Positions 24,061 to 32,361 of a stretch of 42,385 nt of DNA are shown one piece after another. The notes under the pieces were generated by a model. That model did no database searches. It was not told the DNA's origin and saw nothing but the letters and a program-made list of their open reading frames with translations. Positions within the stretch are counted from its first letter, which is position 1, and each line of letters begins with the position of its first letter. Made by a program: the position numbers and the translations under genes. The stretch comes from JAVBKP01 sp031553975 (lineage in GTDB: Bacteria; Bacillota; Clostridia; Peptostreptococcales; Anaerovoracaceae): positions 1 to 42,385 of the forward strand of contig JAVBKP010000107.1 of assembly GCA_031553975.1 (NCBI GenBank). The letters are read 5' to 3'.

Positions 24061-24995
24061 TGAAAAAAATATTAGTGACTGGCGGTGCTGGATTCATCGG
24101 TTCCCATCTTTGCAAACGCTTGTTGTCTGAAGGCAACCATGTGACTTGCTTAGACAATCTTTTCACAGGAAGTCAGCAGAACATTGACCCTCTAATCTCC
24201 GACCCAAATTTTAAATTTGTCCACCACGACATCATTGATCCACTAGATATAGAAATAGATGAGATATACAATCTAGCATGCCCTGCCTCACCAATTTATT
24301 ACCAATATGATTCGGTGAAAACGATGAAAACTAGCATCTTAGGCATGATAAACATGTTGGAGCTAGCTAAAAAATACAATGCAAAGGTCTTCCAAGCTTC
24401 CACCAGTGAAGTGTATGGCGACCCCCATGTTCATCCACAGCCAGAATCCTACTGGGGACATGTGAACCCAATCGGTATACGCAGCTGTTATGACGAAGGT
24501 AAACGAGCGGCTGAAACCCTGTGTTTTGACTATCATAGGCAACATGGGATTAAGATAAAGGTAGTCCGTATATTCAACACCTACGGTCCTAATATGAACC
24601 CCGAGGACGGACGTGTAGTAAGCAACTTCGTCGTCCAAGCCTTAAAGGGTGAAGACATTACTATCTATGGCGACGGGATGCAAACAAGATCCTTTTGTTA
24701 TGTAGATGATCTGGTAGAAGGCTTTGTTCGGATGATGGCAACGGATGATAGCGTGACAGGCCCTATTAACCTCGGCAATCCTGGAGAGTTCACTATGATC
24801 GAATTAGCAGAAAAAGTATTAGACAAAATATCCACCACATCAAAGCTCATCTTCCAAGTTCTCCCCCAAGACGATCCAAAACAAAGAAAACCAGATATTT
24901 CTAAGGCTAAAACAGTTTTAGGCTGGGAGCCAAAGGTTAATCTGGGTGAAGGGTTGGATAGGAGTATAGGGTATTTTAGGGAAGTAGTTAAATAA
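24057..24995 (+). CDS. UDP-glucuronate decarboxylase (UDP-xylose synthase)
   Basis: 312 residues of the extended SDR family. GGAGFIGSHL (9-18) binds NAD. Tyr145 and Lys149 (YDEGK) are the catalytic pair with the Ser/Thr of ASTSEVYGDP. The blocks NLACPASPIYYQYDSVKTMKT and IFNTYGPNMNPEDGRVVSNF are typical of UXS. It converts UDP-glucuronate to UDP-xylose. Its start overlaps the ugd stop; ATG at 24057 or 24060 are both possible. A hairpin terminator follows at 25019. Confidence 0.95.
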   Translation: MMKKILVTGGAGFIGSHLCKRLLSEGNHVTCLDNLFTGSQQNIDPLISDPNFKFVHHDIIDPLDIEIDEIYNLACPASPIYYQYDSVKTMKTSILGMINMLELAKKYNAKVFQASTSEVYGDPHVHPQPESYWGHVNPIGIRSCYDEGKRAAETLCFDYHRQHGIKIKVVRIFNTYGPNMNPEDGRVVSNFVVQALKGEDITIYGDGMQTRSFCYVDDLVEGFVRMMATDDSVTGPINLGNPGEFTMIELAEKVLDKISTTSKLIFQVLPQDDPKQRKPDISKAKTVLGWEPKVNLGEGLDRSIGYFREVVK

Positions 24996-25018
24996 GTATA
25001 AGTAAGTTTTGATGCAAC

Positions 25019-25046
25019 AAATAGGCGCAATAGAATGCGTCTATTT
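25019..25046 (+). terminator. Terminator after the UDP-xylose genes
   Basis: AAATAG-G-CGCA and TGCG-T-CTATTT form an 11-bp stem with one G-T pair around ATAGAA. The 3' side is AAATTTAAA rather than a pure T run, so termination may be partial. Confidence 0.5.
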
Positions 25047-25062
25047 AAATTTAAACATTCTC

Positions 25063-25091
25063 TTGCAATCCTTGGGTTTTTCCTATATAAT
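25063..25091 (+). promoter_or_regulatory. Promoter of the Wzy/ligase-like gene
   Basis: TTGCAA (25063-25068), a 17-base spacer and TATAAT (25086-25091), 60 bases before the start codon. Confidence 0.75.
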
Positions 25092-25150
25092 ATTGTGGTA
25101 ATTTATGCAAAAAGTAAGATAAAATAAAAAAGATACAAGGAGAAAAATAG

Positions 25151-27139
25151 ATGGCAAAGGAAGTAAAAAGCAAAGGACTGCGAGGAGACAAGCTATTCGT
25201 TACTAATAACAGTCTGTATACAGATTACTTAGTAGTTATGAGCCACTCGCCACGAGCAAGACTTGGGCGCATTGATCAAGAATTCACACCTAACTGGTTT
25301 CAACTGGCAATAGCAGGATTTTTCACTGCTGTAATCATTATGATTACCCGTATGCACTCGTATGAGAGAGATATGGGACAGTTCTATTGGTCAAATGGAA
25401 GTCCTGGCGAGATGGTCGGTGTATCTGACTTTTTCAGCTATTACAAGATGACCTTTGTGGTGATCATGGGCGTGCTAGCCATGCTAGTTTTACTATATCA
25501 TGTATTTTGCCAGACTTTGGTTATTAGAAAATCAAACTTCTATATACCTATGGCTGTATATTCAGCATTTGTAATATTGTCATATATCACCTCTGATTAC
25601 AAAGACTTTGCGCTATATGGATACAATGATCGTTTTGAAGGCACCGTTCCTATCCTGTGCTACATGATTATGCTGTTTTATATCATCAACCTAGTGACGT
25701 CCGAAAAAGCTGTTAAATGGATCATTTACCCTGTTGCAGGCACTAGTGTGATCCTTGGCCTACTTGGCGTATCACAAGCTCTTGATATAGACTTTTTTAG
25801 GACAGGTCTTGGCAAACGTCTTATCACGCCATCTTCATACTGGGGTAACTTGGACGGACTGTCTTTTACATTTCAAAATAGAGAGATTTATCAGACTGTA
25901 TATAATATCAACTATGTATCGTTTTATTTAACATTATTGGTTCCATTGTTTGCGATGCTATTTATCAGGGAGCATGACACAAAGAAAAAGGTAGCATGGG
26001 GTGGATTATTTGCGTTATCTATGTTTAATATGATTGGATCGCAATCTTCAGGTGGTATATTAGGTTTAGCCGTAATGCTTGTGATGGCACTCATTGTACT
26101 TAACAAACGTCTCATCGAATGGAAAAAACCTATTGCCATATTGCTTGTGCTTATACTCCTCATGGGCGCTGCTACTTTCAACAGATTTGCACCGGAACTT
26201 TTTGGTGCCGTGAACTCTGTATTAGGTAAACAAGTGTTAGTAATGCCTGGTCAAGAAAAAACTCCCGAGGTGACGCCAGAAGAAACACCTGCTCCAGTAG
26301 CACCAGCCCTCACCAAGATTGACTACTTTGAGACCCTAACCGATACTGTTAGTCTAAGTCTAAATGGTAACCCTCTAAAAATAAAATTGGATAATTTAAA
26401 TGATCCTATGAATAGTAATATCTCTGTCTATGACGCTAGCGATGCTCCGATGAACACTCAATTCAATGGGGAAGCGTACGTTGTAGAGGGATTTGATACC
26501 CTAAAAATCCGCCCTGCGCAAGACAATAGTGGTCAATACTATTTGCTGTTAACAATTGATGCTGTGGATTGGCCATTCATGGTGAAGCCAGATGGTATTG
26601 TTTTTGTAAATCAAATTGGAAAACAAATGCAACTAGTAAATGTACCTCATATTGGATTTGAAAACAACCAAGCATTTGGATCTGGGCGTGGATTTATTTG
26701 GTCGAGATCGCTACCAATGCTAAAAGATACTATTTTCCTAGGCAAAGGTGCTGATACCTATTGTATCTATTTCCCTCACAAAGACTACGCGGGAAAATAC
26801 GGCTCTGGCGTATGGACGAATAGCCTTAATATTGTCGTAGATAAGCCCCATGACCTATACATTGGAATGGCCTTCGGTACAGGTATTACTTCCCTACTGG
26901 CTTTCTTGGCTTTGGTAATCATGTATTGGATACAGTCATTTAGAATATATAGAAGGCTGGACTTCAAAGATGGTTTCTTACCAGCCGTTGGTGTGGGAAT
27001 ATTCCTAGGTACAACAGGATTCATGGCTGCCGCACTAGTGAATGATAGCACCATATCGGTGATGCCTATGTTCTACGGTCTCCTTGGAACCGGTATTGCA
27101 ATTAACTATATGATTGGTAAAAAGTTAAAACAAAACTAA
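25151..27139 (+). CDS. O-antigen ligase / polymerase-like membrane protein
   Basis: 662 residues. About nine hydrophobic segments lie in the first 345 residues and three more after about 575. This fits the Wzy/WaaL (O-antigen ligase) family, which joins or polymerises lipid-linked glycans outside the membrane. The large loop between (about 365-560) begins with a Pro/Glu/Thr linker (TPEVTPEETPAPVAP) and holds a beta-rich inserted region, then RGFIWSRSLPMLKDTIFLGK with CIYFPHKDY near the next membrane segment, where WaaL proteins carry catalytic residues. The ribosome binding site is AAGGAGAAA. Polymerase and ligase cannot be told apart by sequence alone. Confidence 0.8.
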   Translation: MAKEVKSKGLRGDKLFVTNNSLYTDYLVVMSHSPRARLGRIDQEFTPNWFQLAIAGFFTAVIIMITRMHSYERDMGQFYWSNGSPGEMVGVSDFFSYYKMTFVVIMGVLAMLVLLYHVFCQTLVIRKSNFYIPMAVYSAFVILSYITSDYKDFALYGYNDRFEGTVPILCYMIMLFYIINLVTSEKAVKWIIYPVAGTSVILGLLGVSQALDIDFFRTGLGKRLITPSSYWGNLDGLSFTFQNREIYQTVYNINYVSFYLTLLVPLFAMLFIREHDTKKKVAWGGLFALSMFNMIGSQSSGGILGLAVMLVMALIVLNKRLIEWKKPIAILLVLILLMGAATFNRFAPELFGAVNSVLGKQVLVMPGQEKTPEVTPEETPAPVAPALTKIDYFETLTDTVSLSLNGNPLKIKLDNLNDPMNSNISVYDASDAPMNTQFNGEAYVVEGFDTLKIRPAQDNSGQYYLLLTIDAVDWPFMVKPDGIVFVNQIGKQMQLVNVPHIGFENNQAFGSGRGFIWSRSLPMLKDTIFLGKGADTYCIYFPHKDYAGKYGSGVWTNSLNIVVDKPHDLYIGMAFGTGITSLLAFLALVIMYWIQSFRIYRRLDFKDGFLPAVGVGIFLGTTGFMAAALVNDSTISVMPMFYGLLGTGIAINYMIGKKLKQN

Positions 27140-27183
27140 AATATATAAAATCCGGCTCTTGTGGTGATGGAGGTAAATAGCAG

Positions 27184-28086
27184 ATGGCAGAACAAATTGT
27201 TCTTATTTCAGGCATAACAGGGCGGAGCGGTAGCTATTTGCTCAAGAGGATTCTGAATGAAAAAGAGCAGGCATATAAATATAAGGCTATTGTTCGGACT
27301 ACGTCCGATACAACTTTACTTGACTCCGCACCTAGCATGATTCAAAAATACGTGGGGGATTTGCACGATAGCGAATTTCTAGATGCTGCTTTAGCGAATG
27401 TGGATGTAGTGCTTCATATAGCAGGTATTGGCAAATCCTTGCCTATGGTGAAAGCGGCTGTTAAGAAAAATGTAAAAAGGATTATACTGGTCCATACTAC
27501 AGGAATTTATTCAAAATATAAGTCTGCTAGTGCTGAATACTTGCATATTGAAGACGAAATATCTTTCATGTTAAAAGACACGGATATATCATTAACAATA
27601 TTAAGACCGACAATGATATACGGGAGTTTAGATGATGGCAACATTTCTGTCTTTATCAAAATGGTAGATAAGCTTCCTATTTTCCCTGTTGTAAAGGGAG
27701 CAAAGTTTGCCTTACAGCCAGTTCACCACCGTGACTTAGGGAATGCTTATTTTGATGTCCTAACCCATCCAGAGATCACGAATAACAAGAACTATGTTTT
27801 GTCGGGATTGTATCCTATCGATTTGATTGATATTTTGAAAACGATTAGCAAATATCTTGGTAAAAAAAGGAGTTTTGTTTCTGTACCGTTCTTTCCATCA
27901 TATTTTGGAGCATGTTTGATTTATTTTATTTCTTTTGGGAACGTGGACTACAGGGAAAAAGTACAACGCTTGATAGAGCCTCGGGCTTATGACCATCATG
28001 AAGCCAAAAAAGATTTCGGATATCTTCCCACTGACTTTACCATCGGTGTAAAGCAAGAGGTTGAAGATTATTTAAAAAGGAAATGA
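27184..28086 (+). CDS. NAD(P)-dependent sugar epimerase/dehydratase family (SDR)
   Basis: 300 residues. An N-terminal Rossmann motif (ISGITGRSGSYLLKRIL, 8-24) and the atypical-SDR pattern VDVVLHIAGIGKSLPMV are visible. HTTGIYSKYK (about 103-112) may carry the Tyr-Lys pair, followed by LTILRPTMIYGSLDDGN. The C-terminal half is substrate-specific and not assignable. Together with the next gene it resembles SDR/sugar-transferase pairs that set and transfer the first sugar of a repeat unit. The ribosome binding site is GGAGG, 10 bases from the ATG. It lies 44 bases after the membrane protein gene. Confidence 0.8.
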   Translation: MAEQIVLISGITGRSGSYLLKRILNEKEQAYKYKAIVRTTSDTTLLDSAPSMIQKYVGDLHDSEFLDAALANVDVVLHIAGIGKSLPMVKAAVKKNVKRIILVHTTGIYSKYKSASAEYLHIEDEISFMLKDTDISLTILRPTMIYGSLDDGNISVFIKMVDKLPIFPVVKGAKFALQPVHHRDLGNAYFDVLTHPEITNNKNYVLSGLYPIDLIDILKTISKYLGKKRSFVSVPFFPSYFGACLIYFISFGNVDYREKVQRLIEPRAYDHHEAKKDFGYLPTDFTIGVKQEVEDYLKRK

Positions 28087-28092
28087 TACACA

Positions 28093-28707
28093 ATGTATAT
28101 TTTTGTAAAACAACTTTTGGATTATGTAGTTTCTGCTATCATGACAATAGTTTTCTCCCCTATACTTTTAATTATAGCTATTATTATAAAACTGGACTCA
28201 AGGGGTCCGGTTTTCTTTAAGCAAAAACGTGTAGGTAAGGATGAGGCATTATTTGACATTTATAAGTTTAGAACCATGAGAACTGATACGCCAAAAGATA
28301 TGCCTACCCATTTGTTTAACAATCCAGAGGCATTTATCACCAAGTCAGGTCGAGTACTGCGAAAAACAAGCCTAGACGAGTTACCACAGCTTTTTAATAT
28401 CCTAAGGGGGCAAATGTCCTTTGTTGGACCAAGACCTGCTCTATGGAACCAATATGACCTCATAGCGGCGCGTAAAGGCAGTGCCGCTAGATTAAAGCCT
28501 GGTATCACTGGTTGGGCACAGGTAAATGGACGAGATGAATTGCCAATAGACGTAAAAGCCGCATACGATCAGACATATGCGGAAAAGATGGGGTTTTTAT
28601 TAGATGTGAAAATCTTATTTATGACCGTGTTTAGTGTCTTAACTTCAAAAGGAGTGGCTGAAGGTGCCTCAGCAAAACAGTCTGATGAAGAGTCGGCTAA
28701 AAAGTAA
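28093..28707 (+). CDS. Initiating sugar-1-phosphate transferase (polyprenyl-P, PglC/WcaJ class)
   Basis: 204 residues, the short catalytic form. One hydrophobic re-entrant helix (about 10-32, with SRGPVFFKQKRVGK after it) is followed by the family blocks YKFRTM (56-61), RKTSLDELPQL, MSFVGPRP and KPGITGWAQVNGRDEL. It transfers a sugar-1-phosphate to undecaprenyl phosphate on the cytoplasmic face, the first step of glycan assembly. It begins 6 bases after the SDR stop. It is the last gene of the plus-strand arm; a shared terminator follows. Confidence 0.93.
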   Translation: MYIFVKQLLDYVVSAIMTIVFSPILLIIAIIIKLDSRGPVFFKQKRVGKDEALFDIYKFRTMRTDTPKDMPTHLFNNPEAFITKSGRVLRKTSLDELPQLFNILRGQMSFVGPRPALWNQYDLIAARKGSAARLKPGITGWAQVNGRDELPIDVKAAYDQTYAEKMGFLLDVKILFMTVFSVLTSKGVAEGASAKQSDEESAKK

Positions 28708-28716
28708 AATCAAAAG

Positions 28717-28754
28717 GAATTCTATCGGCTTATCGTTTGATAGAATTCTTTTTT
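28717..28754. terminator. Bidirectional terminator between convergent arms
   Basis: GAATTCTATC (28717-28726) and GATAGAATTC (28739-28748) form a perfect 10-bp stem, with TTTTTT on the plus side and an A-rich left flank (T-rich on the minus strand). It serves the sugar transferase gene and, overlapping its last codons, the minus-strand glycosyltransferase. Confidence 0.85.
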
Positions 28755-29545
28755 AGCTGCCCTATTTTTCGCGTAAACCGCAATATATTTATGATGGTTG
28801 GAAATTTAATATTATAGCTTTTAAGGCTGATTTGAATTTCTTTGAAAGATAGAATATGGCTCTTCATCCCACGGGTGCTTTCGCCGCCCATGCGCATGTG
28901 CACGAGAATTTTGTTCAAGTATGCAACTTTTAGCTCTGGGTGCTTTATAAATATTCTTACAAGATAATCATAGTCTGATACATTTCTAAAATCCGCACGA
29001 TAATCACCTAGTTTTTCGTACACTCCTTTTTTTAGATAAAGTGCAGGGTGAGGCGGGCACCAACCAAGGTAAAAATTACCTGTGCCAGAGATCCATGTCC
29101 GCTTGACTAAGCTAGTGTCATGCTGATCTACAAAAATTATATTTCCGTAAACAACATCACAATCGGTCTCATTAAATTTTTCTGCTATAGATAGTAGCGC
29201 CCTATCATCTGCATAAAAATCATCGGAATTCAAGATTCCTATGACATCACCCGTGGCCATATGTATGCCCTTGTTCATAGCGTCGTAAAGGCCTCTATCG
29301 GGCTCGCTAATCCATTTTATTTGATGTCCGGTGTCATTGTCCTCTCCTAGAGCTTTACTCGCTCTGTAGCAATATTTTGACTCATACTCTTTGATGATTT
29401 GTGCCGTACTGTCTTTTGAGCCTCCATCTACGATGATGTGCTCAATCAGCCCAAGTTCACCGTATGTCTGGGATAGAACAGAGTCGAGGGTATCTTTGAT
29501 AGTGCTTTCTGAATTATATGAAACTGTTATAATTGAAATTCTCAT
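28730..29545 (-). CDS. Family 2 glycosyltransferase
   Basis: 271 residues with a GT-A fold. MRISIITVSYNSESTIKDTL opens the nucleotide-binding site. DGGSKDST (near 41), SEPDRGLYDAMNKGI (near 78) and the DXD-type NSDD (near 108) are the donor and metal motifs, and RNVSDYDYLVRI is typical of the WcaA-like subgroup. It adds a sugar to a lipid-linked repeat unit. Its start overlaps by 4 bases the end of the decayed Abi_2 reading frame, so it may depend on translation of that relic. No better ribosome binding site is seen. Confidence 0.9.
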   Translation of the reverse strand: MRISIITVSYNSESTIKDTLDSVLSQTYGELGLIEHIIVDGGSKDSTAQIIKEYESKYCYRASKALGEDNDTGHQIKWISEPDRGLYDAMNKGIHMATGDVIGILNSDDFYADDRALLSIAEKFNETDCDVVYGNIIFVDQHDTSLVKRTWISGTGNFYLGWCPPHPALYLKKGVYEKLGDYRADFRNVSDYDYLVRIFIKHPELKVAYLNKILVHMRMGGESTRGMKSHILSFKEIQISLKSYNIKFPTIINILRFTRKIGQLKKNSIKR

Positions 29546-30095
29546 GCCTTAACCATATCCCCTATCATATTCCAGTTACTCGGAAAGCCCATAGCTTCTA
29601 AAATATCCTTCTCGTTCAAAACTGTTAATGTAGGCATTATTTTTTGGAATGAGTCTGATATCTCTTTTAATAAACAAGCCACATCTTCTGATGGTAGGAA
29701 TAATTTCAGTGAAATAACGGCAGCGAGCAAGTCTCTTTTTCCATAAACGTATTCATCCGAGTTCCTTTCAATATCTAACATGTTGTGAAAACTGATATGC
29801 CAATAGATTCTTTATATATGTTTCAGCTTGTAATATATACCTCATGAAAATATCTCTTAGTTGCTTGTCAAGGTTGTAAAGAGAATATATTTCTTGCAAC
29901 GTGGTTCCTGATTTATACCTGTCTTCTGGTTGATTTTTTTGTAAAAAAGTTCTTTATATCCATTAATAAGGTTTAGTACCCTGTTTGCTGCAAAATTCTT
30001 TTGGCGCCTTCACTATCATCGCTCAAAAGAACGACACCTCTTGTCATCAGCGTGTCTAGTTGCTCATCATATGTACTAAAAGACTTTATCCCCAC
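29542..30095 (-). pseudogene. Decayed Abi_2 (AbiD/AbiF-type) abortive-infection gene
   Basis: Minus-strand pieces line up as one Abi_2 protein. Piece 1 starts at a GTG (30095) after GGAGGG and reads GIKSFSTYDEQLDTLMTRGV, then AKRILQQTGY, stopping at 29973. One lost base in the second Tyr codon shifts the frame to NLINGYKELF. A lost T in the following T run shifts it again to LQKNQPEDRYKSGTT, then FMRYILQAETYIKNLLAYQF, ending at 29768. The middle of the protein, including the RNxxxH-type catalytic region, is absent. The C-terminus survives as 79 codons (YGKRDLLAAVISLKLFLPS, then DILEAMGFPSNW). Three lesions make it non-functional. It is inserted between fcl and a glycosyltransferase. Confidence 0.8.
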
Positions 30096-30104
30096 AGTCC
30101 CTCC

Positions 30105-30183
30105 AAAAAAAGACCCCGGGCCCGAAGGTCACCAGAGTACGTTCCTAAATAGTATATGTACTTCGCATCGGAAAATACATTGT
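30105..30183 (-). ncRNA. Short terminator-ended RNA upstream of Abi_2 (abiF-RNA-like)
   Basis: A promoter with a perfect -35 would start a transcript near 30183. It ends about 79 nucleotides later in a GC-rich hairpin (GACC...GGTC around TTCGGGCCCGG) followed by seven T (30111-30105). An AGTAC/GTACT stem lies just before. The broken Abi_2 ribosome binding site follows at once. Abi_2/AbiF genes are known to carry a conserved structured RNA in exactly this position. Family membership is inferred from position and architecture. Confidence 0.6.
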
Positions 30184-30189
30184 AATAGT

Positions 30190-30218
30190 ATATTAGCATC
30201 TGTGTCGCTTATTGTCAA
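30190..30218 (-). promoter_or_regulatory. Promoter of the Abi-associated RNA
   Basis: On the minus strand a perfect TTGACA (30218-30213), a 17-base spacer and TAATAT (30195-30190). It lies 43 bases downstream of the fcl stop. Confidence 0.75.
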
Positions 30219-30260
30219 CTTTGTTTTGTGTGTTTCTGTTGATCCTGCTGATTACTTGCG

Positions 30261-31211
30261 TTATTTTCTATTCTCACAATACCACTCATAAGTGGATTTT
30301 ATGCCATCTTTCAAACTAGTTTTGTGCTTCCATCCAAGTGAATGTAACTTGCTAGCATCAAGTAATTTTCTTGGAGTACCATCGGGTTTGTCTGCATTAA
30401 AGACAAGTTCTCCCTCAAACCCAACAACCTCTTTTATGACTAATGCTAGTTCTTTTATACTCACCTCTTCGCCGGTTCCAATGTTGACATGACCTTGATT
30501 CTCACCATTTAAGTTCTTGCCTTCATAGCTTTGCATCAAAAATACACACGCTTCTGCCATATCGTCTACGTGCAAGAACTCTCGCTTTGGCGATCCTGTT
30601 CCCCAAATCTCAACCGTACTAGCGTTGGAAAGCTTTGCTTCATGAAATTTTCTAATTAATGCGGGTAGTACATGTGAGCTTTCTAAATCGAAATTATCAT
30701 TTATTCCATAAAGATTTGTCGGCATACAACTGATAAAGTTGGTATTATATTGGAAATTATAATATTCACACATCTTTAGTCCCGCTATTTTCGCAAGCGC
30801 ATAGGCCTCATTGGTTGGTTCTAGATAGTCTGAAAGTAGATAGTCTTCTTTCATTGGTTGTGGGCACATCTTCGGATAAATACAAGAACTTCCTAAAAAT
30901 AGAAGTTTATTCACGTTATTCTTATACGCCGCATGAATTACATTGTTTTGAATTGCCGAGTTAATATAAAAAAACTCTGCTGGATATATGGAATTGGCAT
31001 GTATACCCCCCACTTTTGCAGCAGCTAAAAAAACATATTCAGGCCTTTCGGTCTCAAAAAATGTGTCGACTGCAATTGAGTTTACTAAGTCGAGCTCATT
31101 GTGTGTTTTCAGTATTAAATTATTGTAACCCTTGTTTTTTAACGTCCGAACTATGGCTGAGCCTACTAAACCTCTATGTCCTGCGACATACACCTTTGCA
31201 TCCTTTTCCAT
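30261..31211 (-). CDS. fcl: GDP-L-fucose synthase
   Basis: 316 residues from the ATG at 31211, chosen because AGGAG lies 6 bases before it; the open frame extends 5 codons further. An extended SDR that epimerises and reduces GDP-4-keto-6-deoxymannose to GDP-L-fucose with NADPH. AGHRGLVGSAI near residue 10, LFLGSSCIYPK and the Tyr-Lys pair in NEAYALAKIAGLKMCE are the cofactor and catalytic blocks, and MPTNLYGINDNFD is typical of WcaG/Fcl. It follows gmd by 45 bases, so the two steps are made together. Confidence 0.96.
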   Translation of the reverse strand: MEKDAKVYVAGHRGLVGSAIVRTLKNKGYNNLILKTHNELDLVNSIAVDTFFETERPEYVFLAAAKVGGIHANSIYPAEFFYINSAIQNNVIHAAYKNNVNKLLFLGSSCIYPKMCPQPMKEDYLLSDYLEPTNEAYALAKIAGLKMCEYYNFQYNTNFISCMPTNLYGINDNFDLESSHVLPALIRKFHEAKLSNASTVEIWGTGSPKREFLHVDDMAEACVFLMQSYEGKNLNGENQGHVNIGTGEEVSIKELALVIKEVVGFEGELVFNADKPDGTPRKLLDASKLHSLGWKHKTSLKDGIKSTYEWYCENRK

Positions 31212-31256
31212 GTAATCTCCTGTCATTACGCTACGTTTTAGTAAAAGTTTTTTGAC

Positions 31257-32330
31257 TTAATCAAAGGCCTTCCTAATATATTCTTCCTTGCTGACAAGTT
31301 TCATGTCAGATGCCATCATATCTTTTACAAGCATCTCAAAAGAAGTTTTGGTTGGATTCCAGCCTAAAGTGGTTCTTGCCTTGGTAGGATCGCCAAGTAG
31401 CTGTTCTACCTCAGTTGGTCTAAAGTATTTTGGATCCACTTCAATCAAGACTTTTCCAGTTTTAGTGTCAATCCCCGTTTCATTAATACCTTCACCTTGC
31501 CAATCTATATGAATGCCAGCCTCTTTAAAGGCCAGTGCGCAAAATTCTCTAACAGTGTGCATCTCGCCTGTGGCAATGACAAAGTCATCTGGTTTTTCAT
31601 GTTGCATGATCAGCCACATACATTCTACGTAGTCCTTTGCATGACCCCAATCTCTTCGTGAATCAAGATTTCCAAGGTAAAGTTTTTCTTGTTTTGCCTG
31701 CGCAATACGGGCGGCGGCAAGAGTAATCTTTCTCGTCACAAAAGTCTCGCCTCTGCGAGGAGATTCATGGTTGAAAAGTATGCCATTGGAAGCAAATATA
31801 TTGTAAGCTTCTCTATAGTTTCGTGTAATCCAATACCCATATATTTTGGCTACACCGTATGGACTCCTTGGATAAAACGGAGTGGTTTCCTTTTGTGGGA
31901 CTTCTTGCACCAACCCAAAAAGCTCTGATGTAGATGCTTGATAAATCTTGGTTTTTGCTTCCATCCCAAGTAAATGAACAGCTTCCAGTATCCTAAGCGT
32001 ACCAATACCGTCAGCATTGGCTGTGTATTCCGGCATCTCAAATGATACTTTGACATGAGACATGGCCGCCAGATTGTATATCTCATCTGGTTGAATTTTC
32101 ATGATCAAAGCAGTAATGTTCATAGAGTCCGTCATGTCTCCATAATGAAGCTCTATTTTTTTCCCATCCTTAATCAACTCATCAATATATAAATGCTCAA
32201 TCCTATCCGTATTAAAACCAGAGCTACGTCGAATCATTCCATGAACTTCATAGCCTTTTTCTAATAAAAGTTCCGCAAGATATGAACCATCTTGTCCTGT
32301 TATTCCCGTGATTAATGCTATTTTTGACAT
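31257..32330 (-). CDS. gmd: GDP-mannose 4,6-dehydratase
   Basis: 357 residues from the ATG at 32330 (MSKIALITGITGQDGSYLAE). The 23-codon upstream extension overlaps manC and is not needed. It converts GDP-mannose to GDP-4-keto-6-deoxy-mannose. GxxGxxG is GITGQDG; the catalytic set is in YQASTSELFG and YPRSPYGVAKIYGYW (Tyr and Lys); FNHESPRRGETFVTRKI is the GMD signature. It is between manC and fcl, completing the fucose-donor pathway. Confidence 0.97.
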   Translation of the reverse strand: MSKIALITGITGQDGSYLAELLLEKGYEVHGMIRRSSGFNTDRIEHLYIDELIKDGKKIELHYGDMTDSMNITALIMKIQPDEIYNLAAMSHVKVSFEMPEYTANADGIGTLRILEAVHLLGMEAKTKIYQASTSELFGLVQEVPQKETTPFYPRSPYGVAKIYGYWITRNYREAYNIFASNGILFNHESPRRGETFVTRKITLAAARIAQAKQEKLYLGNLDSRRDWGHAKDYVECMWLIMQHEKPDDFVIATGEMHTVREFCALAFKEAGIHIDWQGEGINETGIDTKTGKVLIEVDPKYFRPTEVEQLLGDPTKARTTLGWNPTKTSFEMLVKDMMASDMKLVSKEEYIRKAFD

Positions 32331-32361
32331 AATATATCTTCCCTTCATGAGGTTTTCTCGT

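Noticed and set aside
30001..30291. 96-codon plus-strand frame opposite the Abi_2 relic
   Set aside because: No ribosome binding site or recognisable motif. The minus-strand pieces match Abi_2, and the promoter and terminator fit the minus strand.
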